Shown here piece after piece: positions 1-7,045 of a DNA stretch of 25,170 bases. Under the pieces are notes generated by a model that did no database searches, was not told the origin of the DNA, and was given only the letters and a program-made list of their open reading frames with translations. The stretch is from a virus. The position numbers were made by a program, and so were the translations under genes. How positions within the stretch are numbered: the first letter of the stretch is position 1; each line of letters begins with the position of its first letter. The stretch lies in IMG/VR virus record IMGVR_UViG_3300025168_000613, positions 1 to 25,170 of that record; one strand, 5' to 3'.

Positions 1-936
1 GGATGATTCTTCTACCGTCTTGAGTATCTCACCGTCTCTCATGAGTACGGCCTTCCATTTGGTATTCGGATTGGCAAGCACCCACTCTGCCGTTGTTTGT
101 TCTTCGATTGGTTGAATGTTGATACTTGAATACCCGTATGAGTTTGCGACGAATCCAACTTCGCCGGCAGCACCAGTGTCTCCTGCTACGGTGAGAGGAC
201 CGGCAATCACTTCGGTTGTGATGTCTTCCATCGGTACACCCCAGTGGGCATTGTTGTTGTCGTTGTTTGGTAGTTCATTCAACGTGAGACGTATCTCGAT
301 CGGATACTCACTTATGATTGGTTCTTCTGGTACGATTGGTGCTTCATAGTCCATGAGAGAGATACACATGTTTATTCCTTGTGCATCCATTCCTTTGATT
401 GCCATCAGCAGTGCCAAGTCCGTGGTGTCGATTACACCATCATCGTTCCGATCCCATTGATCTACGGATTCGTCAAATGTTACAAGGATCGAAAAGTCTA
501 TGATTTTAGTGGTTTCTGGGGGTATTTTTGATGCAACAACACTCATCACCACTCCATCCTTTGCGTCTACGCATACGTCGAGTGAGAACCCCTCCTGAGT
601 CGTAGGTTCGATTATGAACGGCGTACCTACCTCGCCTTTGGTTCTCTTACCAGATGCACCTCGATATCGATATCGAATGGTTCTCGGTTTGTCTGTGACG
701 TTTGTCATAGTAACCGTACCGAATGCTGCAAACTGATCGGTGAACGTGTTTCGGTTGTCCTTGTAGTTCACCTCTACAATGTTACCACTTGCGAGGGTGT
801 TGCTGCCTATGGTGTGAGTCAATCCTTCATCGGCAGCAGATCGATCTACGTCAAGGTCGTGTGGGAGTTGTGGTAGGCAAGGTGGGACATGCATGAGGCA
901 TATTCCTAGTATCATCGTAAAAATGCTTGAAGTCAT
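1..936 (-). CDS. Exported protein with one dockerin/EF-hand-like loop, partial at the left edge
   Basis: An uninterrupted frame of 312 codons begins at an ATG that overlaps the upstream gene's TGA by 4 nt (ATGA), and no stop is reached before base 1, so the C-terminus is missing. Residues 1-23 look like a signal peptide (MTSSIFTMILGICLMHVPP, then a polar region). Residues 162-173 (DRNDDGVIDTTD) fit a calcium-binding loop with acidic or Asn side chains at loop positions 1, 3, 5, 9 and 12, followed by LALLMAIKG, as in half of a dockerin type I repeat. The remainder is Thr/Asn-rich and beta-like and I do not recognise it. It is the third gene of a late operon behind a holin-like gene and another exported protein. 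The role is unknown: envelope protein, lysis accessory or virion adhesin are all possible. The reading frame and export signal are well supported, the function is not. Confidence 0.75.
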   Translation of the reverse strand, partial: MTSSIFTMILGICLMHVPPCLPQLPHDLDVDRSAADEGLTHTIGSNTLASGNIVEVNYKDNRNTFTDQFAAFGTVTMTNVTDKPRTIRYRYRGASGKRTKGEVGTPFIIEPTTQEGFSLDVCVDAKDGVVMSVVASKIPPETTKIIDFSILVTFDESVDQWDRNDDGVIDTTDLALLMAIKGMDAQGINMCISLMDYEAPIVPEEPIISEYPIEIRLTLNELPNNDNNNAHWGVPMEDITTEVIAGPLTVAGDTGAAGEVGFVANSYGYSSINIQPIEEQTTAEWVLANPNTKWKAVLMRDGEILKTVEESS

Positions 937-1718
937 AGGGTTCTAGAAGTAGTGAAAACAATATTGAATGGTTCAGTGGGTAGTGCCGGCAAGGCGATCT
1001 CGTACATGAGGGCATCATCCTCTATCACGGAGTGATCACCCAACAGCGTACCATTGAATGATGCAACCTCTACCGTTGCTTGATAGCGTTGTCTATCCTC
1101 TACCGTGTTGAAGTCGAAGACCACCTTGTTGTCTGCGTTGATCTTGATGGTGGATATACCGAAACGTGTGTACGGTGCATCCTCATAGGTGAACATGTAG
1201 GTGTTGTTCTCGTTCAGTCCAGAGAGATCGAATCGGTATCCATTGACTTCATGGAGGAGAACAGCAGACACATTCTGCTTGATCTTCACCTCGATCGTCT
1301 TACCCTTGTACGAGTTGCGAATGTCCGTATCGAATCCCGGTTGGTTAGGCCTCTTCATGTAGAAGTAGTTTCCACGGGATCTCGAAGTGTAGTACCGATA
1401 GGCATTGTACTCGTTCGGTCCTATCATCACCTCATACGAATCACCGTCTGGTTCACCAGATGGCAGTCGATTGTATACTTCCTGTCCTCGCTTGGGGTTG
1501 TCGAAGAAGACGTACGTTTGTTTGGTGTTTGATAGCACGGCAACGACACCAGTCCTCTCACGAATATCATCGGGAAGAACTTGTCCCACACCAGTGCGTC
1601 CATCGTATGTGATATTGACATCAGAAAACGTAACTGGAAAAGTTATGTCTTGTGCCTTTGCTTGAATGTTCATTAGTGTTGCTCCTGCAACTACGATTTT
1701 AGTTAGTAGTTTCTTCAT
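933..1718 (-). CDS. Exported protein of unknown function
   Basis: 261 aa. The first 22 residues (MKKLLTKIVVAGATLMNIQA, then KAQ) form a good Sec signal peptide with a likely cut after AKA. The start is supported by GGAG six bases upstream of the ATG. The mature part is rich in Tyr, Asn and Thr, alternates hydrophobic and polar residues, and looks all-beta; I see no catalytic motif and do not recognise the family. The gene overlaps the end of the holin-like gene by 20 nt and the start of the next exported gene by 4 nt, so the three are almost certainly translated as one operon. A secreted, periplasmic or outer-surface role is inferred from the signal peptide alone. Confidence 0.8.
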   Translation of the reverse strand: MKKLLTKIVVAGATLMNIQAKAQDITFPVTFSDVNITYDGRTGVGQVLPDDIRERTGVVAVLSNTKQTYVFFDNPKRGQEVYNRLPSGEPDGDSYEVMIGPNEYNAYRYYTSRSRGNYFYMKRPNQPGFDTDIRNSYKGKTIEVKIKQNVSAVLLHEVNGYRFDLSGLNENNTYMFTYEDAPYTRFGISTIKINADNKVVFDFNTVEDRQRYQATVEVASFNGTLLGDHSVIEDDALMYEIALPALPTEPFNIVFTTSRTL

Positions 1719-1977
1719 TCTTTTCTCCGTGTAAGATCTCGGTTCTTTTCAACCAACTCCTACAGAAGATATATGTCGATACAACGATAGATGCAGCAAT
1801 CCATGCCGCCATCTCACCCAGTTCAGTCATGGGTTCTTTATCAAAGTATCCTAATGCACCGACGAGTGGCACTCCGGTGATTACACCAGTTGCCCAGAAC
1901 TCGGATGTCTTGATTCCGGTTTTCACTTCTAAACCGGGTTGTTCCACACTCAAATTGACCGTCTTCTTTGCTGCCAT
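1699..1977 (-). CDS. Small two-TM membrane protein, holin-like
   Basis: 92 aa with two hydrophobic stretches: about residues 27-45 (SEFWATGVITGVPLVGALGY) and about 57-72 (AAWIAASIVVSTYIFCRSW), followed by a basic, charged tail. The 'T-S-E-F-W' entry into the first helix and a closing 'R-S-W-L-K-R' resemble a common family of small two-helix phage membrane proteins often annotated as holins. It is the first gene behind a perfect T4-type late promoter (TATAAATA, 30 nt upstream), with GGAG in front of the ATG, which fits late lysis timing. No endolysin is visible nearby, so holin is a size, topology and position argument only. Confidence 0.6.
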   Translation of the reverse strand: MAAKKTVNLSVEQPGLEVKTGIKTSEFWATGVITGVPLVGALGYFDKEPMTELGEMAAWIAASIVVSTYIFCRSWLKRTEILHGEKNEETTN

Positions 1978-2007
1978 GCTGAATCTCCATTTATTAAATA
2001 ACCATCC

Positions 2008-2015
2008 TATTTATA
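2008..2015 (-). promoter_or_regulatory. T4-type late promoter for the holin-like operon
   Basis: Perfect TATAAATA on the minus strand, ending 30 nt before the ATG at 1977, with GGAG in between. In T4 this octamer is recognised by the phage sigma factor gp55 with the sliding clamp. The spacing and position directly after a hairpin make this a convincing late promoter. Confidence 0.8.
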
Positions 2016-2021
2016 ACTACA

Positions 2022-2047
2022 ACGCCGGCGAGTTTCCTCGCCGGCGT
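2022..2047 (-). terminator. Strong hairpin after the tailspike gene
   Basis: An 11-bp perfect GC-rich stem (ACGCCGGCGAG) closes a four-base loop that reads GAAA, a GNRA tetraloop, on the minus transcript. It lies about 35 nt past the stop of the beta-helix gene and just before the late promoter of the next operon. The bases after it (TTGTAGTT) are only a weak U-tract, so it may be an RNA 3'-end stabiliser or a weak terminator rather than a classical one. Confidence 0.6.
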
Positions 2048-2079
2048 GCAGAGATACGTCATGGAAGTGACGATAGTAT

Positions 2080-4002
2080 TTAGTCTTCCCACTTCTCCAG
2101 TAGATCATCGTTGTTTGCGTAGTCATTCCATTTGTGACTTGCTAACTTAGATGCGTCTCCTTCGTAGTGAATACCCGTAGCAGGACTTGTCCAAGGCAGA
2201 GTCATCGTTTCCGGATCGAATCGAAGTTCCTCTGGTACACCCAGTCCTTGTCCCGTTGTAGCATCGGGAGTCGGCATGAAATACTCTTCCTTGTCTGGTG
2301 TACGGTAGTTGTCTCGCCACATAACATTGATGTACATGGGAGATCCCTCTCTAGAATAAGATTGCACAGGATATTGAACTTCGCGTTCTTCTCCTGTGTA
2401 GTGCTTCGGGGGTTTAACACCATTCCAGTTACCTTTACCAAACATGAGATTGTCTTGGAACAAGCAGTTTCGAGTGTTGTGTACACCCCATGCAAACATC
2501 CTTGCTCGTCCGACGAGGAGACTACCAAGTCCTTCGGGATTCGCTGGATCTTCTCGTCTTGCTCCGGGGTAGTTTTCGTCATCGATACCTGCCCAGTGAG
2601 CAATCTTGTTACCTACGAATGCGAAGTTTCTGAATTCAGATTCTGGTACAAGGTTTCTTTCAAACGAACCAAACACTTGCTGTCCACCACTGCGATTCCA
2701 TTCGGTGATGTACCGAAGAATGATATTTTCCTGAATAACCTTTTCATCATGCTTACTACCAGTGTGAGTCTGAATCAAGTCTACATGGACTCCACTTACT
2801 GGTGGTGGTGTACCATCGTCATCATTGAAGAACCCGTGACGAGATGTCGATAGATTCGACACAAGTTGAGACCAACCAGTGAGAATGATGTCACCAACGA
2901 TGAGATCATAGTGTGACTGGATGTCAACGATACGCATTGCGGGTTGGAAGTGTCGCTTCCATGTAGAACCGATCGAGAAGATATGCGGTCCACTCTTCGT
3001 CACGGCAGTAGTGGTAAACTCACCAGTCTCTAGATCTTGATAAGCAGACTCTCTACTCTTCCCTTCGATCAAGCAGTTGTCGAAACAGTACATGCCATTT
3101 CTTCCACTGTTGAACATATTAGAACCATCTTCTACTGTAGCGGGTACGATGTGAACATTCTTGAAGTAGAGTTTGCATTGCCATACACCATCGTGTTGTC
3201 CGACGATAGGGCATAGTTCTGGATCGACTGCGGATTCGATAGTCACCCACTGACCATCTTCTCTACCAGAAGAGTTTACCTTTCGTAGATCACGGTCTTC
3301 GCTGTTCGATGCAAGTTTGTGTTCACCTTCGAGCAGTTTAATCACACGCCCTGCGTTGGTGCCACCCTTAACAAGACCATGGTACGCTGCCTTATGAATC
3401 GTAGCAAATGGATTCTTTCTGGAACCATCACCAGTCTCATCGTTACCCTTGCCACTTACAAAGAATGCGGGATCATAGTCTGGTCCCCATGTCTGGTTGT
3501 TTGGGAATACATCGAATCCACAGATTGCTGGGTAGTCAAGGAATGAACCCTTTAATTCAAGGGGAATGCCAACCTTAGGATAAACCTTTGCACTGATGCG
3601 AAGTCGTTCTCCGTGTGTGAACTGTACAGGATTGAATTCAAAGAACCATTCGAGTTCACCAGTCTCTTCGTTGAGACGTTCTTCTGTAGCAATGCCAAGA
3701 ATGTTTGAGTATTCTTGTTTTGCACCCCAATTAGAGAGTACCTTTACGAGATCTTTTGGTCCGACTGTTCCCCAGTTTGCGAGAATGTAATTCAAATCAT
3801 CGACGTTCACTTCACCGTCTAGATTGAAATCACCACTGAGTTGTGTTGGGATCTTCTCGGCATCATGTAGATAGAATTCTACTTTCTCGATACCTTCGAG
3901 GGCGTATGCTGCTACGCCAATTTTCGTCTTACCACCCACATCAATATATTGTGGTCTCGTCCAATACGCAATTGCTGTTTCGTTCTCTGGTGTGTACGTC
4001 AT
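2080..4002 (-). CDS. Tailspike-like parallel beta-helix protein with dockerin-like insert
   Basis: 640 aa. Residues about 1-50 and 104-150 look like two halves of one Ig-like domain (KVEFYLHDAEK ... ELEWFFEFNP ... RISAKVYPKVG). Between them sits a dockerin-like segment: D58, N60, D62, N66 and D69 form a full calcium loop, followed by ILANWG, then a second half that keeps DLVKVLSNWG but has lost its loop. From about 168 the sequence is typical of right-handed beta-helix spikes (FFVSGKGNDETGDGS, NPFATIHKA, then many short turns and Asn/Gly ladders to the end). The start has AAGGAG upstream. There is no signal peptide, so I favour a virion tailspike or receptor-binding protein over an exported enzyme. 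No catalytic residues can be assigned by eye. Confidence 0.75.
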   Translation of the reverse strand: MTYTPENETAIAYWTRPQYIDVGGKTKIGVAAYALEGIEKVEFYLHDAEKIPTQLSGDFNLDGEVNVDDLNYILANWGTVGPKDLVKVLSNWGAKQEYSNILGIATEERLNEETGELEWFFEFNPVQFTHGERLRISAKVYPKVGIPLELKGSFLDYPAICGFDVFPNNQTWGPDYDPAFFVSGKGNDETGDGSRKNPFATIHKAAYHGLVKGGTNAGRVIKLLEGEHKLASNSEDRDLRKVNSSGREDGQWVTIESAVDPELCPIVGQHDGVWQCKLYFKNVHIVPATVEDGSNMFNSGRNGMYCFDNCLIEGKSRESAYQDLETGEFTTTAVTKSGPHIFSIGSTWKRHFQPAMRIVDIQSHYDLIVGDIILTGWSQLVSNLSTSRHGFFNDDDGTPPPVSGVHVDLIQTHTGSKHDEKVIQENIILRYITEWNRSGGQQVFGSFERNLVPESEFRNFAFVGNKIAHWAGIDDENYPGARREDPANPEGLGSLLVGRARMFAWGVHNTRNCLFQDNLMFGKGNWNGVKPPKHYTGEEREVQYPVQSYSREGSPMYINVMWRDNYRTPDKEEYFMPTPDATTGQGLGVPEELRFDPETMTLPWTSPATGIHYEGDASKLASHKWNDYANNDDLLEKWED

Positions 4003-4032
4003 GAGTACACTCCTTCCAAAGTTCTATGCTGG

Positions 4033-4055
4033 GATCAGATTCTCCGGCACTGATC
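4033..4055 (-). repeat. Short inverted repeat between two minus-strand genes
   Basis: GATCAG and CTGATC, 6 bp each, separated by 11 nt, in the 67-bp gap between the double-CTS gene and the tailspike gene. No U-tract follows, so it is at most a weak processing or attenuation hairpin. Confidence 0.3.
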
Positions 4056-4069
4056 ACGCCGTTGTAATA

Positions 4070-4555
4070 TTAGCAGTCCCACTTACGGAGTGCGAGTGCC
4101 TTTCGGGTTGGTTTACCCTTATCATCTTTCATGGGACCGGGCATACCACCCATCCGGGCACAGAACGATTTTCTTCTCTTTGCTGCTTTGCCGCCTTTGC
4201 TCTTCGCGGCCTGCTTGGCAGATACTGGTGCTTTCAAGTCACTTCCGGGATTCTCTTTCTCGTAGGATTTTCGTCCCTTGGCGTTTAGTCCACCCTTGGA
4301 ATTCTGTCCTTCTTTGCGACTCCATGCGGCAGTCTTTGCCTCGTTGGTTCCGTCGCAACCACAATCCTCTTCTACTGACTCAGATGCCTTCTTCCAACCT
4401 CCACCCTTCTTCTTGTAGTCCTTCGATGCCCATGCGTTTGCATATGCAGAAGGGTACACATCAAACTTCGACTTTGCTGCCGCCTTTGATGCTGCCCACT
4501 TAGCAGGATCGGTTGGTACGTTTTTCTCACTGATATAATTTCTGAATGATTTCAT
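4070..4555 (-). other. Possible internal in-frame start giving a 161-aa product
   Basis: The second targeting peptide begins with its own Met at codon 264 (ATG at 4555-4553) and is preceded by AGGA with seven bases of spacing. Translation from here would give a stand-alone 161-aa protein with the same leader design as the neighbouring genes. Either the gene is a fusion of two ancestral internal-protein genes or both products are still made. Inferred from sequence only. Confidence 0.4.
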
Positions 4556-5344
4556 AACGCTATCCTGAATACCCTTCTTTTTCTTGTCCTTGTCTATACG
4601 ATTGGACACGTTAACTGGTTTGTTCCCAGTTCCGGGTTTATCCCGCACCGAGTCTTGTGCTTTCTTTCTTTTCGCAGCATTACCGATTGCTTTCTTGCCA
4701 CCTTGACTGCGGAGTTTATCTGCCTTTGCTTTCGACAGACACTTTGGTGTGCCTTCACCGGGTTTGGAGTCGCCACACTTACCCACCTTCTCGCCCTTGG
4801 TGTTGTATCGATCCCAACCACCCTTCGATGATCCGCCTTTTCCACCTTTCCCGAACCACTTACCGAGGCCCGAGTCTGCGTATACTTCACCGAGGAATCC
4901 CCGGATCTCTTCGTAGTCGTTGTATGCCTTATCACCAGCACGACTTGTCTTGCCCTTCTTCCATGCATCGACATACATGGGACGGTTTATTCCCTTGTTG
5001 CCATACTCAGGTCCAGCATCGACGATATCTTGTAGTGTCTTCTTCTGTGATCGTGTCAGTTTAGAAAGATTTACTTCGACATCAATCTCGCGTGGGTTGT
5101 TTCGTACTCTTGCCCATCCCTTTTCGTGTGGTGCATCGTAGACAACATTGCCCATATTATCTGGTGCAGTCTTACCGAAATACTTGGTGAAGTTTGCAGC
5201 AACCCAATCATAGTGAGTGTATGGGTGTCCTTTGGGATGTGTAATCTCTTTGCGACTGTTCATATCATACACTTTACCCTTGGGATCAATCCAAAGGGTG
5301 TGACCAAACTTCGCTTCGATGATGTACTGTTTCATTGACTTCAT
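4070..5344 (-). CDS. Basic internal-head-like protein with two capsid-targeting-like peptides
   Basis: 424 aa, very rich in Lys, Gly and Ser. The N-terminus MKSMKQYIIE followed by A matches T4-type capsid-targeting peptides and an (L/I)xE prohead protease site. A second copy, MKSFRNYISE, lies at 264-273. In order: an N-terminal domain (12-110) shared with the gene at 5749; a small Cys-containing basic module around 165-232 (GGWDRYNTKGEKVGKCGD); the second targeting peptide; a module around 293-318 (FDVYPSAYANAWASKDYKKK) resembling DUF5872; and a C-terminal module 337-424 (GGLNAKGRKSYE, RRKSFCARMGGM, ALRKWDC) resembling DUF6321. These modules also occur in other phages and giant viruses; the DUF names are from memory. 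The start at 5344 is chosen because it aligns with the other 10-residue leaders; M4 (5335) is possible. Likely role: DNA-associated protein packaged in the head. Confidence 0.8.
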   Translation of the reverse strand: MKSMKQYIIEAKFGHTLWIDPKGKVYDMNSRKEITHPKGHPYTHYDWVAANFTKYFGKTAPDNMGNVVYDAPHEKGWARVRNNPREIDVEVNLSKLTRSQKKTLQDIVDAGPEYGNKGINRPMYVDAWKKGKTSRAGDKAYNDYEEIRGFLGEVYADSGLGKWFGKGGKGGSSKGGWDRYNTKGEKVGKCGDSKPGEGTPKCLSKAKADKLRSQGGKKAIGNAAKRKKAQDSVRDKPGTGNKPVNVSNRIDKDKKKKGIQDSVMKSFRNYISEKNVPTDPAKWAASKAAAKSKFDVYPSAYANAWASKDYKKKGGGWKKASESVEEDCGCDGTNEAKTAAWSRKEGQNSKGGLNAKGRKSYEKENPGSDLKAPVSAKQAAKSKGGKAAKRRKSFCARMGGMPGPMKDDKGKPTRKALALRKWDC

Positions 5345-5351
5345 GCACTGT

Positions 5352-5359
5352 TATTTATA
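5352..5359 (-). promoter_or_regulatory. T4-type late promoter with almost no leader
   Basis: Perfect TATAAATA on the minus strand, but only 7 nt from the ATG at 5344, compared with 22-40 nt for the other late promoters here. T4 late transcripts start about six bases past the octamer, so the mRNA would begin at or near the start codon. No Shine-Dalgarno sequence is visible. Confidence 0.65.
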
Positions 5360-5384
5360 CATATTATATACTAGGGAGAAAACT

Positions 5385-5747
5385 ATGTCTACAGAAGAAC
5401 CATTTGATTTTGGGTTTACTGCCGTCAACGAAGACGAACTCGGTTCTATTCTTGGTCCGTCAGAACCAGAGGTAGAATCTGCTTCGGCAGAAGAAATCCG
5501 TGAGATGCAAGAGAAGTTGGATCTGATTCTACAGATCAACTCTACTTGCGAGGGTGCGAATGAAGTGAAGGATCAATACGATCAATTGCTCAGAGCAAAG
5601 ATGAACGAGATCGAGAGTGTGGTGATGCCACTGCTCCAGAATCTGAAGAAAAACGCAGAGAAAGACTATCTGTACTGGCCGGGCGCACAGCGAGTCACCC
5701 AGTGTGATCTGCAAATGCAAAAACTAACAAACATCACAAGAGGTTGA
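5385..5747 (+). CDS. Conserved small phage protein, acidic with coiled-coil region
   Basis: 120 aa. The ATG at 5385 has GGGAG ten bases upstream; an in-frame ATG at 5319 would lie inside the divergent gene and its promoter and is rejected. The N-terminal third is acidic and Ser/Glu-rich (EEPFDFGFTAVNEDEL), the middle is helical and likely coiled-coil (about 37-90), and the C-terminus has KKNAEKDYLYWPGAQR, which resembles a KDYxxWPxR motif I recall from small conserved proteins of T4-like cyanophages. Its function is not known to me. It heads a rightward operon of four genes, followed after one base by the next start. Confidence 0.75.
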   Translation: MSTEEPFDFGFTAVNEDELGSILGPSEPEVESASAEEIREMQEKLDLILQINSTCEGANEVKDQYDQLLRAKMNEIESVVMPLLQNLKKNAEKDYLYWPGAQRVTQCDLQMQKLTNITRG

Positions 5748-5748
5748 T

Positions 5749-6327
5749 ATGCTTTCATTCAAACAGTACATTGTAGAGTACAGTACATTCGGATACAAGG
5801 GTTGGGTACACCCTCGTTCGAAGAAGATGTACCTGCACGACAAAATGTCTCCATACCATGTCGAGATGATTGCCAGCAATCCCAAGAAATTTGGATTGGA
5901 CATGAAGACAATCATCGCCGAACTTGAGAAAGAATATGATGGTATGGATGCACCCGAACCAGATAAGGATGCCCGAAAGGCATTCAGTCAACTAGCGATG
6001 GGGAAATATGATGTCCACAAGGGCGTAGAACAGATGGCAATGAAAAAAGGATGGGTGCGAGTAATCGCCGGCGGTGACTTCGGTGAAGTCAGTGGAGTAA
6101 AAATGAACGAAAGACTTGCAGGAAAAGTCTTGAATATGATTGAAGACGCTGGTAAACTAGGGAAAGAACTGAAGAATGTTGTTGTTTCAGAATATAAAGG
6201 TCCATTTGAAGATGTCCGCGAAAAAGGCATCAAGGTTCTAGAAGGCGATGCAATCCGTAGAATGATACAAGGAAAGACTACTGGTAAACGTACCGAGATT
6301 GGTACGACCATGGCAATGTTTAGATGA
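5749..6327 (+). CDS. Capsid-targeted internal protein, paralogue of the neighbouring double-CTS gene
   Basis: 192 aa. It starts MLSFKQYIVE then Y, the same length and pattern as the other targeting leaders, with an IxE cleavage site after residue 10. The body shares a domain with residues 12-110 of the gene at 4070-5344: FGYKGWVHPRSKK against FGHTLWIDPKGK, a His then a hydrophobic helix ending in a conserved FG, KKGWVRV against EKGWARV, then a leucine-rich helix ending in I-x-D-A-G. The C-terminus (from about 145) is different and basic. AGAGG five bases upstream supports the start, and the next gene overlaps the stop by 4 nt. Probably packaged in the head; its molecular activity is unknown. 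Confidence 0.8.
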   Translation: MLSFKQYIVEYSTFGYKGWVHPRSKKMYLHDKMSPYHVEMIASNPKKFGLDMKTIIAELEKEYDGMDAPEPDKDARKAFSQLAMGKYDVHKGVEQMAMKKGWVRVIAGGDFGEVSGVKMNERLAGKVLNMIEDAGKLGKELKNVVVSEYKGPFEDVREKGIKVLEGDAIRRMIQGKTTGKRTEIGTTMAMFR

Positions 6328-7043
6328 GAAGTTTTAGAAGATCCTTAGCAGAAGCGTTTATTTCACCAAACCAAGGTGCAAACTATGGACAGATCATCTT
6401 CCTAGTTGGAGGTGCCGCCAGTGGTAAGTCTACCGCAATCAGAAACCTGATTGATGTGTCTAAGTATAAGACAGTCAACCCAGACGATGTAAAGAGACTG
6501 ATGCAGAAGGCAGCGAAGGCAGGGTTCAAAGGATATGAAGAACTCAAGGGAGTTGATCCCAACACACCCGAGGGTTCACAGATCATGCACGCATTGATGC
6601 TCAACAAACGTCTCTCGTCTAAGATGACGAAGAAACTATTCTCTCTAGACAAGAGAAGTCCCGATCTACTGCCGAACTTGCTGTTCGATCGTACCTTCTC
6701 GTTTGCTGGTGAGATTGAGAAGTTCTCGAAGAGGTTGTATGGTGCAGGGTACAAACCAGAGAACATGCACATCATCTTCGTGTACACCGATGTTGATGTG
6801 GCGATACAACAGAATAAGAACAGAGCAAGAACGCTCCCCGATGAAGTGATCATCAAATCCGCACAGGGAGCAAAGAAGAACTTTATGGACCTTGTGTTCG
6901 CAAGACTCAAGGGTGCTGCCGTTAACGGCGATTTTTATATGATCATGCGTGACAGATACTTGAAGATAAAGGAATCAGGAAAACGACTGGACCGAGCGGG
7001 CGAGATTGCTCGTAAACTCGGCATCATTCTAAGGAGGCGCTGA
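6324..7043 (+). CDS. Capsid-targeted P-loop kinase, zeta toxin / polynucleotide kinase-like
   Basis: 239 aa. After the targeting leader MRSFRRSLAE then A, a P-loop kinase domain begins: hydrophobic strand QIIFLVGG, Walker A GGAASGKST at 29-37, and VNPDDVKRL at 51-59, which is typical of zeta-toxin and PNK-type kinases where the Asp binds substrate. LLFDRTF near 120 and a later Arg-rich region (KNRARTLPDEVI) fit strand 3 and the lid. The substrate cannot be told from sequence: candidates are a nucleic acid 5' or 3' end, a UDP-sugar (as for zeta toxins) or a protein. It overlaps the previous gene by 4 nt, so the two are coupled. Carrying a head-targeting leader suggests the enzyme enters the cell with the DNA. 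Confidence 0.8.
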   Translation: MRSFRRSLAEAFISPNQGANYGQIIFLVGGAASGKSTAIRNLIDVSKYKTVNPDDVKRLMQKAAKAGFKGYEELKGVDPNTPEGSQIMHALMLNKRLSSKMTKKLFSLDKRSPDLLPNLLFDRTFSFAGEIEKFSKRLYGAGYKPENMHIIFVYTDVDVAIQQNKNRARTLPDEVIIKSAQGAKKNFMDLVFARLKGAAVNGDFYMIMRDRYLKIKESGKRLDRAGEIARKLGIILRRR

Positions 7044-7045
7044 TC

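Noticed and set aside
2167-2853. 228-codon plus-strand frame
   Set aside because: Antisense to the beta-helix gene, no ribosome site, and Cys/Ser/Arg-rich composition as expected from a shadow frame.
5335-5363. Plus-strand TTGACT with a weak -10 before the 120-aa gene
   Set aside because: At 17-nt spacing the -10 is only TACATA; the better TATTAT would need 21 nt, so I do not call it.
5319-5384. Upstream ATG for the 120-aa gene
   Set aside because: It would overlap the divergent gene and its promoter; the ATG at 5385 has GGGAG and an acidic N-terminus like its relatives.
6383-6910. 175-codon minus-strand frame opposite the kinase
   Set aside because: The kinase frame has a Walker A motif, a leader and coupled neighbours; the reverse frame has none.
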